From Hyphomicrobiales bacterium (lineage in GTDB: Bacteria > Pseudomonadota > Alphaproteobacteria > Rhizobiales > Rhizobiaceae): a DNA stretch of 42,283 bases. Below, piece by piece: positions 24,670 to 33,032 of this stretch. Positions within the stretch are counted from its first letter, which is position 1. The number at the start of each line of letters is the position of its first letter. Both the position numbers and the translations under genes were made by a program. The notes below the pieces were generated by a model. The model ran no database searches. It worked only from the letters and a program-made list of their open reading frames with translations, and was not told where the DNA came from. Location: assembly GCA_900473045.1 (NCBI GenBank), contig UCKS01000030.1, forward strand, positions 1-42,283, in the 5' to 3' direction.

Positions 24670-25485
24670 TTACTCCTGTCCTTGCACTAACGCACGGCTA
24701 TCGCGGGTGTTTCTCTTCGTGCCGTCGCGCTTTTGCCTCGGCGGCTGCCTTCGTGTCGTATCACGCAGTTGTTGCTTAATATGCTTTCGCCCCGATGCAA
24801 AAATCTCAAGGCTGTAGTCGGTCAAAGGCAGCTCAATCTTCTGATACCAGTTTGGCTGGTTTGTCGCGGTGTAAGCGAAAATCTCCCAATGAAGTCCCTG
24901 ACTTTGTGGATCAAGGTGATTGATAATACATGTCCGCTCGCTCAGAATACCTCCTCTCAATTGATACACAAAATGATCGCTTTCCATGTTTTGGCGATCG
25001 ATTAGCATAGTCAATTCGTGGCCATCCAAACGGTACAAAGGCAATGACAAAAGCGCATCGAACTCTCCCCTCGCCAAATAAATGGAATTGAGAGCGCTGA
25101 ACTGGAGATCGATGTTCGCGAGTCGTTTTATCTCAATGATTTCGCCATCACCGAGATGCTGTCGCCACGGACCATCATCATTAATGACATTGACCTCTTC
25201 TACCTTCAGAAATACTGGAAGAACTCGCTTATTTCCATCGACAAAACGGAAATTTACCACTTCCTCACTCTCGGGCGAACCCGTTGTAACGTACGTTCCG
25301 CTTCCGTGTACGCTCATAATCAGCCCGTTACTTTCCAAAATTTTGAGGCTTTTTTGGACGGTGCCTACACTTACTCCATATTCTGTCGCAAGGTCGCTTT
25401 GGGACCGCAACCGCTCGCTCGCTCGCAGCGCTCCCGACTTGATTTTTTGTTCTAGCTCGACGGCAATGGCGTCGTATTTTTTCAC
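24670..25485 (-). CDS. GntR-family transcriptional regulator, HutC/UTRA type
   Basis: Probable local regulator of the catabolic block. The 271-residue product has an N-terminal winged helix (residues 1-70) with LRSQSDLATEYGVSVGTVQK and LESNGLIMSVHGSGTYV, the GntR signature. A UTRA-type ligand domain follows (about 85-230). Translation starts at GTG 25485, with GGAG 6 nt upstream. The last 35 or so residues are strikingly basic (many Arg and Lys) and do not look like a normal UTRA end; a late frameshift or an added nucleic-acid-binding tail are possible. A match to the regulon palindrome lies 66 bp upstream (site F), predicting autoregulation. The effector is presumably the imported compound or a metabolite. 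Confidence 0.85.
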   Translation of the reverse strand: MKKYDAIAVELEQKIKSGALRASERLRSQSDLATEYGVSVGTVQKSLKILESNGLIMSVHGSGTYVTTGSPESEEVVNFRFVDGNKRVLPVFLKVEEVNVINDDGPWRQHLGDGEIIEIKRLANIDLQFSALNSIYLARGEFDALLSLPLYRLDGHELTMLIDRQNMESDHFVYQLRGGILSERTCIINHLDPQSQGLHWEIFAYTATNQPNWYQKIELPLTDYSLEIFASGRKHIKQQLRDTTRRQPPRQKRDGTKRNTRDSRALVQGQE

Positions 25486-25550
25486 GGGTAGCTCCGGAAT
25501 AATGAGACATATGGGCGGACAGAGCCATCAATCATGGCAAAGGTTGTGAC

Positions 25551-25562
25551 TTATATATAGGA
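25551..25562. promoter_or_regulatory. candidate GntR operator, site F (autoregulation)
   Basis: TTATATATAGGA matches TCCTATATAGGA at 10 of 12 positions. It sits 66 bp before the GTG start of the regulator gene. The wider site on the minus strand (AAGTCCTATATATAAGTC) shares AAGTCCTATATA with site B. Confidence 0.55.
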
Positions 25563-26120
25563 CTTTGATCCAGTTATGCAATTGTTGCGAGAGCATTTCC
25601 CACAGAGCCGCGTATTCCGCCAGATTGTGAATACACGTTTCCATAAACACATTACGGTCGATGAATGGAACCAGGGAATACGAGGTCTAACGTACTGGGT
25701 CTGTCATTAAGGGAACACCTGGAGAGGGGACTGCAAATACGTCGTTGCATGTTGGCTGTGCGAAAGGTGGGCGACAGTAAGCAAAGCCCGCAGGATACAA
25801 ACCGAGGTGCCGTCCATCCAGAGCCAATTCCGAAGAAGATGGATTGTCGGTTCAGAGGTCTAGAATGCATCCGTGGAGGTCGCAATACGGCACTAACGGT
25901 TTGGATTGCCGCAACCATTGCCATGGAACCGCAGAGGAAACGCTCTCCCTGCGGCATTAGTTTTCCTTTGTCACCAGAAATTTGCGTTCCGTTTTCCAGC
26001 GGGTCCGCTGGATATGGCCGATCATCAGCTTAGCCCGTCGAAAACTCGTTAGAGACAGCTTACCCGCAAGCTCTGCTTGAGCATTTCCGCTTATACTAAG
26101 TTTCTGGCGTAGTATGGCAG
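25563..26120. other. intergenic stretch without a recognised gene
   Basis: About 560 bp between the gntR promoter and the end of the second DJ-1/PfpI gene. Open frames of roughly 100-120 codons run on both strands (for example 25665-26033 on plus), but no ribosome binding site, signal or family motif supports them. It may contain the remains of a lost gene. Confidence 0.35.
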
Positions 26121-26825
26121 CTAAAATCCGTCGCGTTGAGTCGATTTTTCGACTTGTAGGCGAGAAGCCACTAGACTGACACGTTTTCGATTTGCAGCCA
26201 GACTGTCAGCCATTGCCGCCGTCACCGCATTTAGGATCGCTGCTGGGGCAATTTCCGGTAGTCCGGAGTTGAAAGGCGGAGCTGGTGCGTATTCGAGCCG
26301 GAGCTGGATTGCCTGCGCTACTTCGGAGCCGCACAACTCAGATATTAAAGTAAGTGCAAAATCGATGCCCGCTGTGACTCCACCGCCCGTGATAATATTG
26401 CCGTCCCGAACAACTCGGCCATTATCGGGAATCGCGCCGAAATCTGTCAACATGTCTCGCCAGTACCACAGGCATGCTGCACGACGCCCCTCGAGAAGGC
26501 CTGCAGCGGCAAGAATTATCGAACCTGTACAAACAGAGGTCAAATACTGCGCTGTTCCAGCCAGGCGACGGATCGTAGAAAGGAAGGCCTGGTCCTCGAT
26601 TGCGCCAACGCAACCTACTCCTCCGGGTATACAAAGCACGTCGCATCGCTCGATGACGTTCAGGTCTTGCAAGTCAGCGAACGTCAAACCGTTCGAACTA
26701 ATTTGCATTCCGCCCATCGACGCTACGACGACGTTGAAGCCTGGAGTAACCGACAAAAATTGATGCGGCGCAGTGAAATCAAGTTGCGTCACACCTTCAA
26801 AAATAGGAATTACAATTGTTGTCAC
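26121..26825 (-). CDS. DJ-1/PfpI family protein, isonitrile hydratase-like (second paralogue)
   Basis: The 234-residue product parallels the protein at 1935-2666: VIPIFEGVTQLDF with the conserved Asp, CIPGGVG, the Cys elbow SVCTGSIIL, AAGLLEGRRAA, and the block ITGGGVTAGIDFAL. I start it at GTG 26825, where GAGGA lies 7 nt upstream and the first strand TTIVIPIFEG begins at once. A longer frame to 26963 would overlap ybiB and add 46 residues of no known type. It lies 80 bp downstream of ybiB. Isonitrile hydration is the nearest known activity; no isonitrile synthesis or uptake gene is visible nearby. Confidence 0.72.
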   Translation of the reverse strand: MTTIVIPIFEGVTQLDFTAPHQFLSVTPGFNVVVASMGGMQISSNGLTFADLQDLNVIERCDVLCIPGGVGCVGAIEDQAFLSTIRRLAGTAQYLTSVCTGSIILAAAGLLEGRRAACLWYWRDMLTDFGAIPDNGRVVRDGNIITGGGVTAGIDFALTLISELCGSEVAQAIQLRLEYAPAPPFNSGLPEIAPAAILNAVTAAMADSLAANRKRVSLVASRLQVEKSTQRDGF

Positions 26826-26905
26826 TGGTTTTCCTCTACGAGCAAGTGATGTTAATTGGGGTCTCCCGGCTCGGAGGTTCGACGCCCCGCCGTCGCTGCA
26901 ACTCG

Positions 26906-27874
26906 TTACTGGCCGGGAAAAGTACTGGATGGGATAAGTCTGCGGGCCGTGCCATGCGACCAACCGGAACTGGCCACTGCCCGTTTGATCTGCGCTATTT
27001 GCAGCACGATTGTCTCTGGTAGCGCCCGCCTATTTTCGAGAACATCAACGATGTATTGCGCGGTAGCGCCAGGAGAAACATCGCTGGGCCAGTCCAGCGC
27101 GGGTAAAAAACCACCCGATCCTGCTTCCTGAACAAGCATTCTCTCGCCCGCAGAAAAGGTTTCGATTTGTTGGATTTTGCGTGCGTCAGCAACTGGCTCG
27201 CCTTCAATCCCCCGAATCAACAAAGCGTCAGCACGAAGGATCTGGAAAGTTTCCGCCATTGATTTTGCGTATGCCGCATGGGTATAGCTTGCTAAAATCA
27301 ATGCTCTCTCGCGATTTGGATTAATCAGTTTCACGACGCTGTGCGCGGAGTTTCTTAATCCAATGACGCGTCGTATTTCAATCAGTCGGTGCAGCTGCTG
27401 CGAGATGGCCTCAATCGGAAAGTAGTTGACCTCCCTATCGTCAACTTCTTCTATATTCGCTTTAATTGCACATCCGAGCTCGGTCAGGACTTGGGCTGTG
27501 GTGGTTCGGCCGGGCTCGCTAGGGACACCGTGGATAACAACACGCATCCCGCCGCGGCTGAGAAGGATTGCCAACAGCGGTGTTAAAACAGGGAGCTTTC
27601 GAGCGCCATTGTAGCTTGGTATTATCACAGTAGGAAGCCCGGCGTTAGAGGGCGGCAGTGTTGACATACTTGCATTGGTAGCGTCTACGAACCCTGCTAA
27701 CTCGCCCGGGGTCTCACCTTTTACCCTCATCGCCAAGCAAAAAGCGCCAACCTCCAAATCAGTTGCCCGCCCATTTATAACCTGGTCGAACAGATCAGCG
27801 GCTTGCTCACGGGGCAGGTTTCGAGCACCCCGCTCGCCCCGTCCGATTGCTTTAAGGTAATGGCTAATGGTCAT
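26906..27874 (-). CDS. ybiB: YbiB/TrpD2 family DNA-binding protein
   Basis: Homologue of anthranilate phosphoribosyltransferase that has lost that activity. E. coli YbiB binds nucleic acid non-specifically and is induced in the SOS response. The 322-residue product starts MTISHYLKAIGRGERGARNL, then DLEVGAFCLAMRVKGET, IPSYNGARKLPVLTPLLAILL, GLRNSAHSVVKL and LLIRGIEGEPVADARK, all positions shared with YbiB. The IPSYNGARK segment replaces the phosphoribosyl-binding GTGGD-type loop of true TrpD. ATG 27874 has only a weak ribosome site; a TTG further up at 27886 adds four residues. It is followed by the DJ-1/PfpI gene after 80 bp. Confidence 0.82.
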   Translation of the reverse strand: MTISHYLKAIGRGERGARNLPREQAADLFDQVINGRATDLEVGAFCLAMRVKGETPGELAGFVDATNASMSTLPPSNAGLPTVIIPSYNGARKLPVLTPLLAILLSRGGMRVVIHGVPSEPGRTTTAQVLTELGCAIKANIEEVDDREVNYFPIEAISQQLHRLIEIRRVIGLRNSAHSVVKLINPNRERALILASYTHAAYAKSMAETFQILRADALLIRGIEGEPVADARKIQQIETFSAGERMLVQEAGSGGFLPALDWPSDVSPGATAQYIVDVLENRRALPETIVLQIAQIKRAVASSGWSHGTARRLIPSSTFPGQ

Positions 27875-28235
27875 GTCGCATACCAAATGGGAGCATTGAG
27901 CGAGGTATATCGATCATAATCGGTGTCCGGCTCTCTAATGGTCACTTCTTTTGAAGCTTGCGCCAAGGGTCCGGCGTGGTAAATGACTTTTATCCCTCAA
28001 AATAAGCCAAGACAGCCGTCTGATTATGCGAGGAGAAAATAGTGTTCGGCGTCCCAGTAGCCCCATTTACCCCCCCAACCCCTCACACATGTGTCCTGAA
28101 TCTCGACAACCAGACTTGCCTTTCCTCCGAACACAAATCCTCGGTGATGGTACAGCGAAGGTATTCCGGGCGGTTGGGCCCTCGTTCGAAGTGATCGAGC
28201 AAAACGCCAGCGATGCTACGTGGCCGGGAAATGCA
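27875..28235. other. intergenic stretch without a recognised gene
   Basis: About 360 bp between ybiB and the end of the SCO gene. It contains a C-rich tract near 28060-28085 and a plus-strand frame of 93 codons (28026-28307) that overlaps the SCO gene and has no family resemblance. The ybiB promoter should lie here. Confidence 0.35.
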
Positions 28236-28859
28236 CTAACCAAGGTTTGCCGCAAGGAGCATAAGATCGTGACCGAAGTCTTCGTTCCCTGTTCCGTAGG
28301 GTGCTAGAAGGCGGAGGCGACCATCTCTGGCAAAGATGAATACCGTTGCGGTATGATCGACAGTGTAGTCCTCCGGCTGTGGTCCCGGATTGATCGTGTA
28401 GGCCACCCGGTAATGCCGCGCCAACACTGCCAGTTCGTTGGGAGTTCCGGTCAGCGGAATAACGTTTGGTGAAAAGGACGATACATATTGCTTCAAGGCC
28501 TCTTCCGTATCTCTGTCGGGATCGACCGTTACAAACAGCACGACAACCTCACTTTGCAGCTCTTTTTGCTCTTCCAAAACTGACGTTAATGTCAGTAAAG
28601 TCGTAGGGCAAATCTCGGGACAAAACGTATACCCGAAGAAAAGAACGACGATCTTTCCAAGGTAATCCTGCGCTGTTACACGCTCTCCCGTTCGCGCATT
28701 CACCATTTGAAAATCGAGCTGCGGATACATGTGTTCTACGTCAATGAGCCGCCAGTCTTCCTTTGGTTTGCATCCAATCATCGCGGTGCCAAGAAGCAAA
28801 GTACAAAAAGCGCGACGGCTCCAGGCGATTGATGTGTCAAGCATTGAAAATTTTCGCAT
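28236..28859 (-). CDS. SCO1/SenC family copper chaperone for cytochrome oxidase
   Basis: Thioredoxin-fold protein that delivers copper to, or reduces, the CuA site of cytochrome c oxidase in the periplasm. The 207-residue product has a hydrophobic N-terminus ending in a lipobox-like AMIGC, so it is probably a lipoprotein. The copper motif is FCPEICPTT (C-x-x-x-C), followed by VDPDRDTEEALKQY and the distal His in DHTATVF. ATG 28859 overlaps the 3' end of the ctaG-type gene by 23 bp; ATG 28844 is an alternative with 8 bp overlap. Neither has a good ribosome site, so translation is probably coupled. Confidence 0.88.
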   Translation of the reverse strand: MRKFSMLDTSIAWSRRAFCTLLLGTAMIGCKPKEDWRLIDVEHMYPQLDFQMVNARTGERVTAQDYLGKIVVLFFGYTFCPEICPTTLLTLTSVLEEQKELQSEVVVLFVTVDPDRDTEEALKQYVSSFSPNVIPLTGTPNELAVLARHYRVAYTINPGPQPEDYTVDHTATVFIFARDGRLRLLAPYGTGNEDFGHDLMLLAANLG

Positions 28860-29784
28860 CGCTGCGTTCAGCGACCGCCTCTTCGTGGATTCGAATAAAA
28901 TTCAGGATGAAAATAGCCGCTACAACGCTCATCATTGAGCTCGGAACCCACAATATCAGCCCAGCGTAGGTTTGATCTTGCAGACCCGTCATTGGCAAGA
29001 TCCGCCCGCAAATGTCATACACGGGATAGATGTCCCGCTCCGCGAACGCCACGATTGCGCCCAAAAGCATTTGAGGAAACATCACTGCAGCGACTGATAT
29101 CAGCCTGGCCCCATATGATAGCCTAGCGAGGGGCTTCGGCCTCGGATCGAGAATCAACGCCCAAAACAGGATGCCATCGAGCGTGACGCTCCAGTTCATG
29201 ACTGTATAGAGCCACGGGTCCAACATTGCCCAAAAATGCACCGAAGGGATGGGCCAAAGATAAATAAGCGCGACGAAAAGGAACGATGCGAAGACTGGCT
29301 GCTGCAATATATCTGTGATCTTGCGTAGTAACCTGTGTCCGAATATTTCCCTGATCGGTCCGGGCAGTCCCCGCCAGATCATGTCGCCGGGATTGCTTAA
29401 TGCGATGAGGAAAGGACCGGTATGATGGAGTAGCAGGTGCTGGAAACGGTGTATGAAAAACATGTGCTGAGCAGCGTAATCGAGCCACGTCTGCATTGAG
29501 ACGTAGATCAAACCCACGCCGATAAAAAATGCGGTCTTGCGCAATGCGCTCGGACGAGCGGAACTCGGAATTCGGTGAATACCGGAGACGTAGCAGGCCA
29601 CCGTTACCGCGCAGGCGAGATAAACGCCCCAGGAGAATTCGTACGGCATCCAAAGTGGCATGGCGCCGGGATAGCGCGCAACAACCACCGCTTCAATCAA
29701 CCCGATTGCGACGATCGTACCGAAGATAAAGGCGTCCCGACCTACGACGCCGAGCCCCAATGCATTTTTGGCCCGCTCGCTCAT
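28837..29784 (-). CDS. CtaG-type (caa3) cytochrome c oxidase assembly membrane protein
   Basis: The 315-residue product is an integral membrane protein with about seven hydrophobic segments. It has the His-rich marks of the CtaG_Bacillus-type family: HRFQHLLLHHTGPFLIA near the middle and a DPWLYTVMNWSVTLDG segment. Such proteins are needed for formation of caa3-type oxidase. ATG 29784 overlaps the stop of the preceding small gene as ATGA, indicating translational coupling. The SCO gene follows with a further overlap, so three genes form one tight operon. No oxidase subunit gene is in the window. Confidence 0.83.
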   Translation of the reverse strand: MSERAKNALGLGVVGRDAFIFGTIVAIGLIEAVVVARYPGAMPLWMPYEFSWGVYLACAVTVACYVSGIHRIPSSARPSALRKTAFFIGVGLIYVSMQTWLDYAAQHMFFIHRFQHLLLHHTGPFLIALSNPGDMIWRGLPGPIREIFGHRLLRKITDILQQPVFASFLFVALIYLWPIPSVHFWAMLDPWLYTVMNWSVTLDGILFWALILDPRPKPLARLSYGARLISVAAVMFPQMLLGAIVAFAERDIYPVYDICGRILPMTGLQDQTYAGLILWVPSSMMSVVAAIFILNFIRIHEEAVAERSDAKIFNA

Positions 29785-30014
29785 GGAGTCCACTGTCGGA
29801 TCGTTGGCAGAAGGATACCGATGCAAATCGAACCCACAAGAAGAAGCAGCGTCACACCAATCATCGCCAAGGCTTGTGACCTGATGCGCTTTTGCATCTG
29901 CGGATCAAGACGCGAAAATTCTGTGCTGCCTAAGCGGCTGTCGGCTTCGGAGCCTGCGGTTTCAGTCGCACGGTCGGAGGGAACGTCATCTTCGGATTGT
30001 AACGTCAAATTCAC
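29781..30014 (-). CDS. small single-span membrane protein of the oxidase-assembly operon
   Basis: A 77-residue product with a charged, acidic N-terminal half, then one hydrophobic segment (AMIGVTLLLLVGSICIGILLP) and a short tail ending QWTP. It starts at GTG 30014 with GAGG very close upstream, so the exact start is unsure. Its stop overlaps the ATG of the ctaG-type gene, which supports it being a real gene. Small hydrophobic proteins are common in oxidase operons, but I recognise no named family. Confidence 0.55.
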   Translation of the reverse strand: MNLTLQSEDDVPSDRATETAGSEADSRLGSTEFSRLDPQMQKRIRSQALAMIGVTLLLLVGSICIGILLPTIRQWTP

Positions 30015-30877
30015 ACCTCGCCGTCGCCGTAACTGCGACGATCTCTCTTGAATGTCGGACTCCGATACCGAATAATCTTGGCCTTAGACCGCGGACTTTT
30101 GTGACGCGGAGCTACTGATAGATTTCGGCCAACGCCGCTTGATGAGACGTTTTGTATTTGGAATGAACCTCGAACATAACTTTTTGCCTTCGCACCGTAT
30201 CTACCAGCTGTCCGCCTACGATCAGCGCGGCGGGCAGGAATAACCGATTGCTCACAGCGAGGTATTATGTTCGCGCGGATTGATCGTAAACGACATTGTT
30301 CCCTTAAATCTGGACAAAGGAACATGACCATGAGCCGCGCTCTACGATCTTCCTGAACTGTTAGGCTGTCGCTTCTCAACCCAATCCAAGCCGGCATTGC
30401 GCAAACTTTCCGCGTGGGTTGGCGGGGATCGCCAGCATTGGAAGCGGCCGTCCTAACAAAGTTTCTCTACGCTGGATCGCAGCCTATCAGCTCAAGATTT
30501 GAGGGTTTCCCGGTTTTCTTCAGTCGGCTTTCGCCAACAGCGACGATGAAGCGCTCGTGTAGCAGCTTCATTGCTGCAATCCTCGACGTCAATGCAGGTC
30601 GGCCACGCCCTATTGGCGACGCGTGAATAGCTGACTGCGCCAGCTATGATGAGCAAATACTCTATACATTCCATTGGGGAGTTCCCGCAACGTAAGTCCT
30701 CTCTCAGCGGCATAATCTGGCCCAATCCCCTGCAGCGGCATGAGGAGCTGTTATTCGCCTGTTTCCGAACACATTGTGCTGCCGCTCAAGCAACTGGGCG
30801 GATACTTCAGCAAGAGATGCGGCGACCCTCATGCTATTAAAGAGCCATCATCATTGAGTTAGAAAATAGGCACGGTT
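30015..30877. other. long intergenic stretch without a recognised gene
   Basis: About 860 bp between the divergent oxidase-assembly operon and the acetolactate synthase gene. Open frames exist (for example 30011-30397 on minus and 30414-30626 on plus), but they are Arg- or Ser-rich, lack ribosome sites and match nothing I know. It could be the graveyard of upstream oxidase genes or of a mobile element. No leader-peptide attenuator of the kind seen before biosynthetic ilv genes was found. Confidence 0.4.
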
Positions 30878-32662
30878 ATGAGTGAAACACCCTTACAACG
30901 TTTATCTGATCAGCGGATAACCGGAGCCGAAATACTTCTTCATGTGCTCGGAGCGAACGGCGTAAAAGCGATGTTTGGTTATCCGGGCGGGGCGGTGTTA
31001 CCGATATATGATGAGCTTTTTCGGCAGTCTGCAATTGAACACATATTGGTACGACACGAGCAGCATGCAGGCCATGCCGCTGAAGGTTATGCCAGGGCGA
31101 GCGGAGAAGCCGGCGTAATTTTGGTGACCTCCGGCCCTGGCTTGACGAACATGGTGACCCCTCTTCAAGACGCCCTAATGGATTCAATTCCGTTGGTGTG
31201 CATTTGTGGGCAGGTTCCAACTGCGGTTATAGGAACCGATGCTTTTCAGGAGTGTGACGCGGTAGGAATAACACGGCCCTGCACTAAGCACAGCTACATC
31301 GTCACTGACGTTGCTAACCTTGCCGAAATTGTTCATAAAGCGTTTCGCGTGGCTACATCCGGACGACCAGGGCCGGTTTTGATATGCATTCCCGAAGACG
31401 TACAGCGTGCTGTGGCAGAGTATTATCCAAAAGAGATCATCCACAACTCGATTGTCTCAAATGCTCAGTTAAATCCATCGGCGATCGGTCAGGCGGCGGA
31501 TATTATCCAATCATCTCGAAAGGGCGTCATATATACGGGTGGAGGCGTCCTCTCATCGGGGAAACATGCGATTGAAGCGCTAGAGCGGCTTGTCGAAATC
31601 ACAGGGTTTCCTGTGACTTCGACATTAATGGGACTAGGCGCCTTTCCAGCTCAGCATCCTTCTTGGCTAGGGATGCCAGGCCTACACGGCACCTATGAAG
31701 CAAACATGGCAATGCATGACTGCGAGGTTATGATCTGTGTCGGTGCCCGTTTTGATGATCGGGTCACCGCGCGTATCGACCGTTTCTCGCCCAAGTCGAA
31801 GAAAATACACATCGATATCGACCCCTCTTCCATAAACAAGAACGTGGTCGTGAACGTTGGCATTTGTGGGGACGCAGGCGATGTGCTCGACTTGATTCTC
31901 CAGGAATTAAATACACGTGGCCATACTGCCAAGTCACGCCATCGCGAGTGGTGGGGTCTCATTGAGCTTTGGCGTGAAAAGGATTGTTTAGCGTACAATT
32001 CGAGTAGATCGGCTATCATGCCGCAGCTCGCAGTGGAACGTCTGTGGCATCACGTCAAGGATCGCGACACATACATTACAACCGAGGTTGGCCAGCATCA
32101 GATGTGGGCGGCCCAATACTGCCGCTTCGACGAGCCAAATCGCTTCATCTCATCAGGAGGGCTTGGCACCATGGGCTTTGGTTTGCCCGCGGCGATTGGT
32201 GTCCAGATGGCGAAGCCCCATAGTTTGGTAGTCGATATCGCGGGCGACGCTTCGATCCAGATGAACCTCAAGGAACTATCGACCGCCGTCCAGTACAAGC
32301 TGCCCATCAAGGTATTTATCTTGAACAATCATCATCTTGGAATGGTCCGTCAATTACAGCAGCATCTTCATAACGGGCGCAACTCTCACAGCTATTCCGA
32401 AGCAATCCCGGACTTTGCACGCTTGACCGAGGCCTATGGCGCGCATGGTATCCGCTGCGCCCGTCCAGAAGACTTGGACGACGCGATCACGGAGATGCTA
32501 CTGTTCGAAGGACCCGCTGTCCTAGATTGTGAAGTTGCCGCAGTTGAAAGCTGCTACCCTATGATAAAAGCTGGAGCCGGCCACAACGAGATGTGGCTTA
32601 ACGAAGATCGGTATCCATTTGGCGGCGAGCGAGACCAAAGGCCTCTTGCAGTGACATTGTGA
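30878..32662 (+). CDS. ilvB: acetolactate synthase large subunit paralogue (ThDP enzyme) with Trp-to-Leu at the herbicide/acceptor site
   Basis: ThDP-dependent condensation of two 2-oxo acids (pyruvate plus pyruvate or 2-oxobutyrate) in branched-chain amino acid synthesis. The 594-residue product has the catalytic Glu61 (RHEQHAGHAAEGYA), GQVP and GTDAFQE, RFDDRVT, and the cofactor block GDASIQMN ending in NNHHLGMVRQ. The residue after MVRQ is Leu493, where biosynthetic enzymes have Trp (Trp464 in E. coli enzyme II, Trp574 in plants). The usual Gln-Tyr before it (NNQYMG) is His-His here. No regulatory small subunit gene follows, although rhizobial ilvI and ilvH are normally adjacent, so this is an orphan paralogue. 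The ATG has a weak ribosome site. It may be a specialised or catabolic 2-oxo acid ligase. Confidence 0.87.
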   Translation: MSETPLQRLSDQRITGAEILLHVLGANGVKAMFGYPGGAVLPIYDELFRQSAIEHILVRHEQHAGHAAEGYARASGEAGVILVTSGPGLTNMVTPLQDALMDSIPLVCICGQVPTAVIGTDAFQECDAVGITRPCTKHSYIVTDVANLAEIVHKAFRVATSGRPGPVLICIPEDVQRAVAEYYPKEIIHNSIVSNAQLNPSAIGQAADIIQSSRKGVIYTGGGVLSSGKHAIEALERLVEITGFPVTSTLMGLGAFPAQHPSWLGMPGLHGTYEANMAMHDCEVMICVGARFDDRVTARIDRFSPKSKKIHIDIDPSSINKNVVVNVGICGDAGDVLDLILQELNTRGHTAKSRHREWWGLIELWREKDCLAYNSSRSAIMPQLAVERLWHHVKDRDTYITTEVGQHQMWAAQYCRFDEPNRFISSGGLGTMGFGLPAAIGVQMAKPHSLVVDIAGDASIQMNLKELSTAVQYKLPIKVFILNNHHLGMVRQLQQHLHNGRNSHSYSEAIPDFARLTEAYGAHGIRCARPEDLDDAITEMLLFEGPAVLDCEVAAVESCYPMIKAGAGHNEMWLNEDRYPFGGERDQRPLAVTL

Positions 32663-33032
32663 GAAGCGAGCACGGCGATCTACAAAGAGTTACCTCGGAG
32701 CTGACTTTGTAAATCGCCGAACGCATTGGACCCTTGGCTCGCGGTCCGAAATCAGACAACTCGCGGAATTTGTTCATCCGTTGCTGTGAGATAAGTCTTG
32801 GATCATGCATTGCCAAAAGCAGGGCTTTGTCACCGGCGGTATGCCACAGGCACGTGTGATGTCGCTTTTCGACCCTACATCCACGTTTGTTTTGCGCGCA
32901 CGTCGGTTCGATCATCGACGTGAGCACTTGTGACGCGCCATTGCTCGTTTCTCACACACCGGACACTGAGGACGGGCAGAACTCTGCGTCGTCTTCGGAT
33001 ACCCCGCGAACGCCCATGATTCCGTCTTGTTG
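32663..33032. other. convergent intergenic stretch without a recognised gene
   Basis: About 370 bp between the acetolactate synthase stop and the end of the second RidA gene. A minus-strand frame (32598-32927) overlaps the synthase end and has no recognisable family. No clear terminator hairpin was found. Confidence 0.35.

Noticed and set aside
29123..29653. 176-codon minus-strand frame, Arg-rich
   Set aside because: Alternative frame of the ctaG-type gene, which has the membrane segments and coupling expected of the real product.
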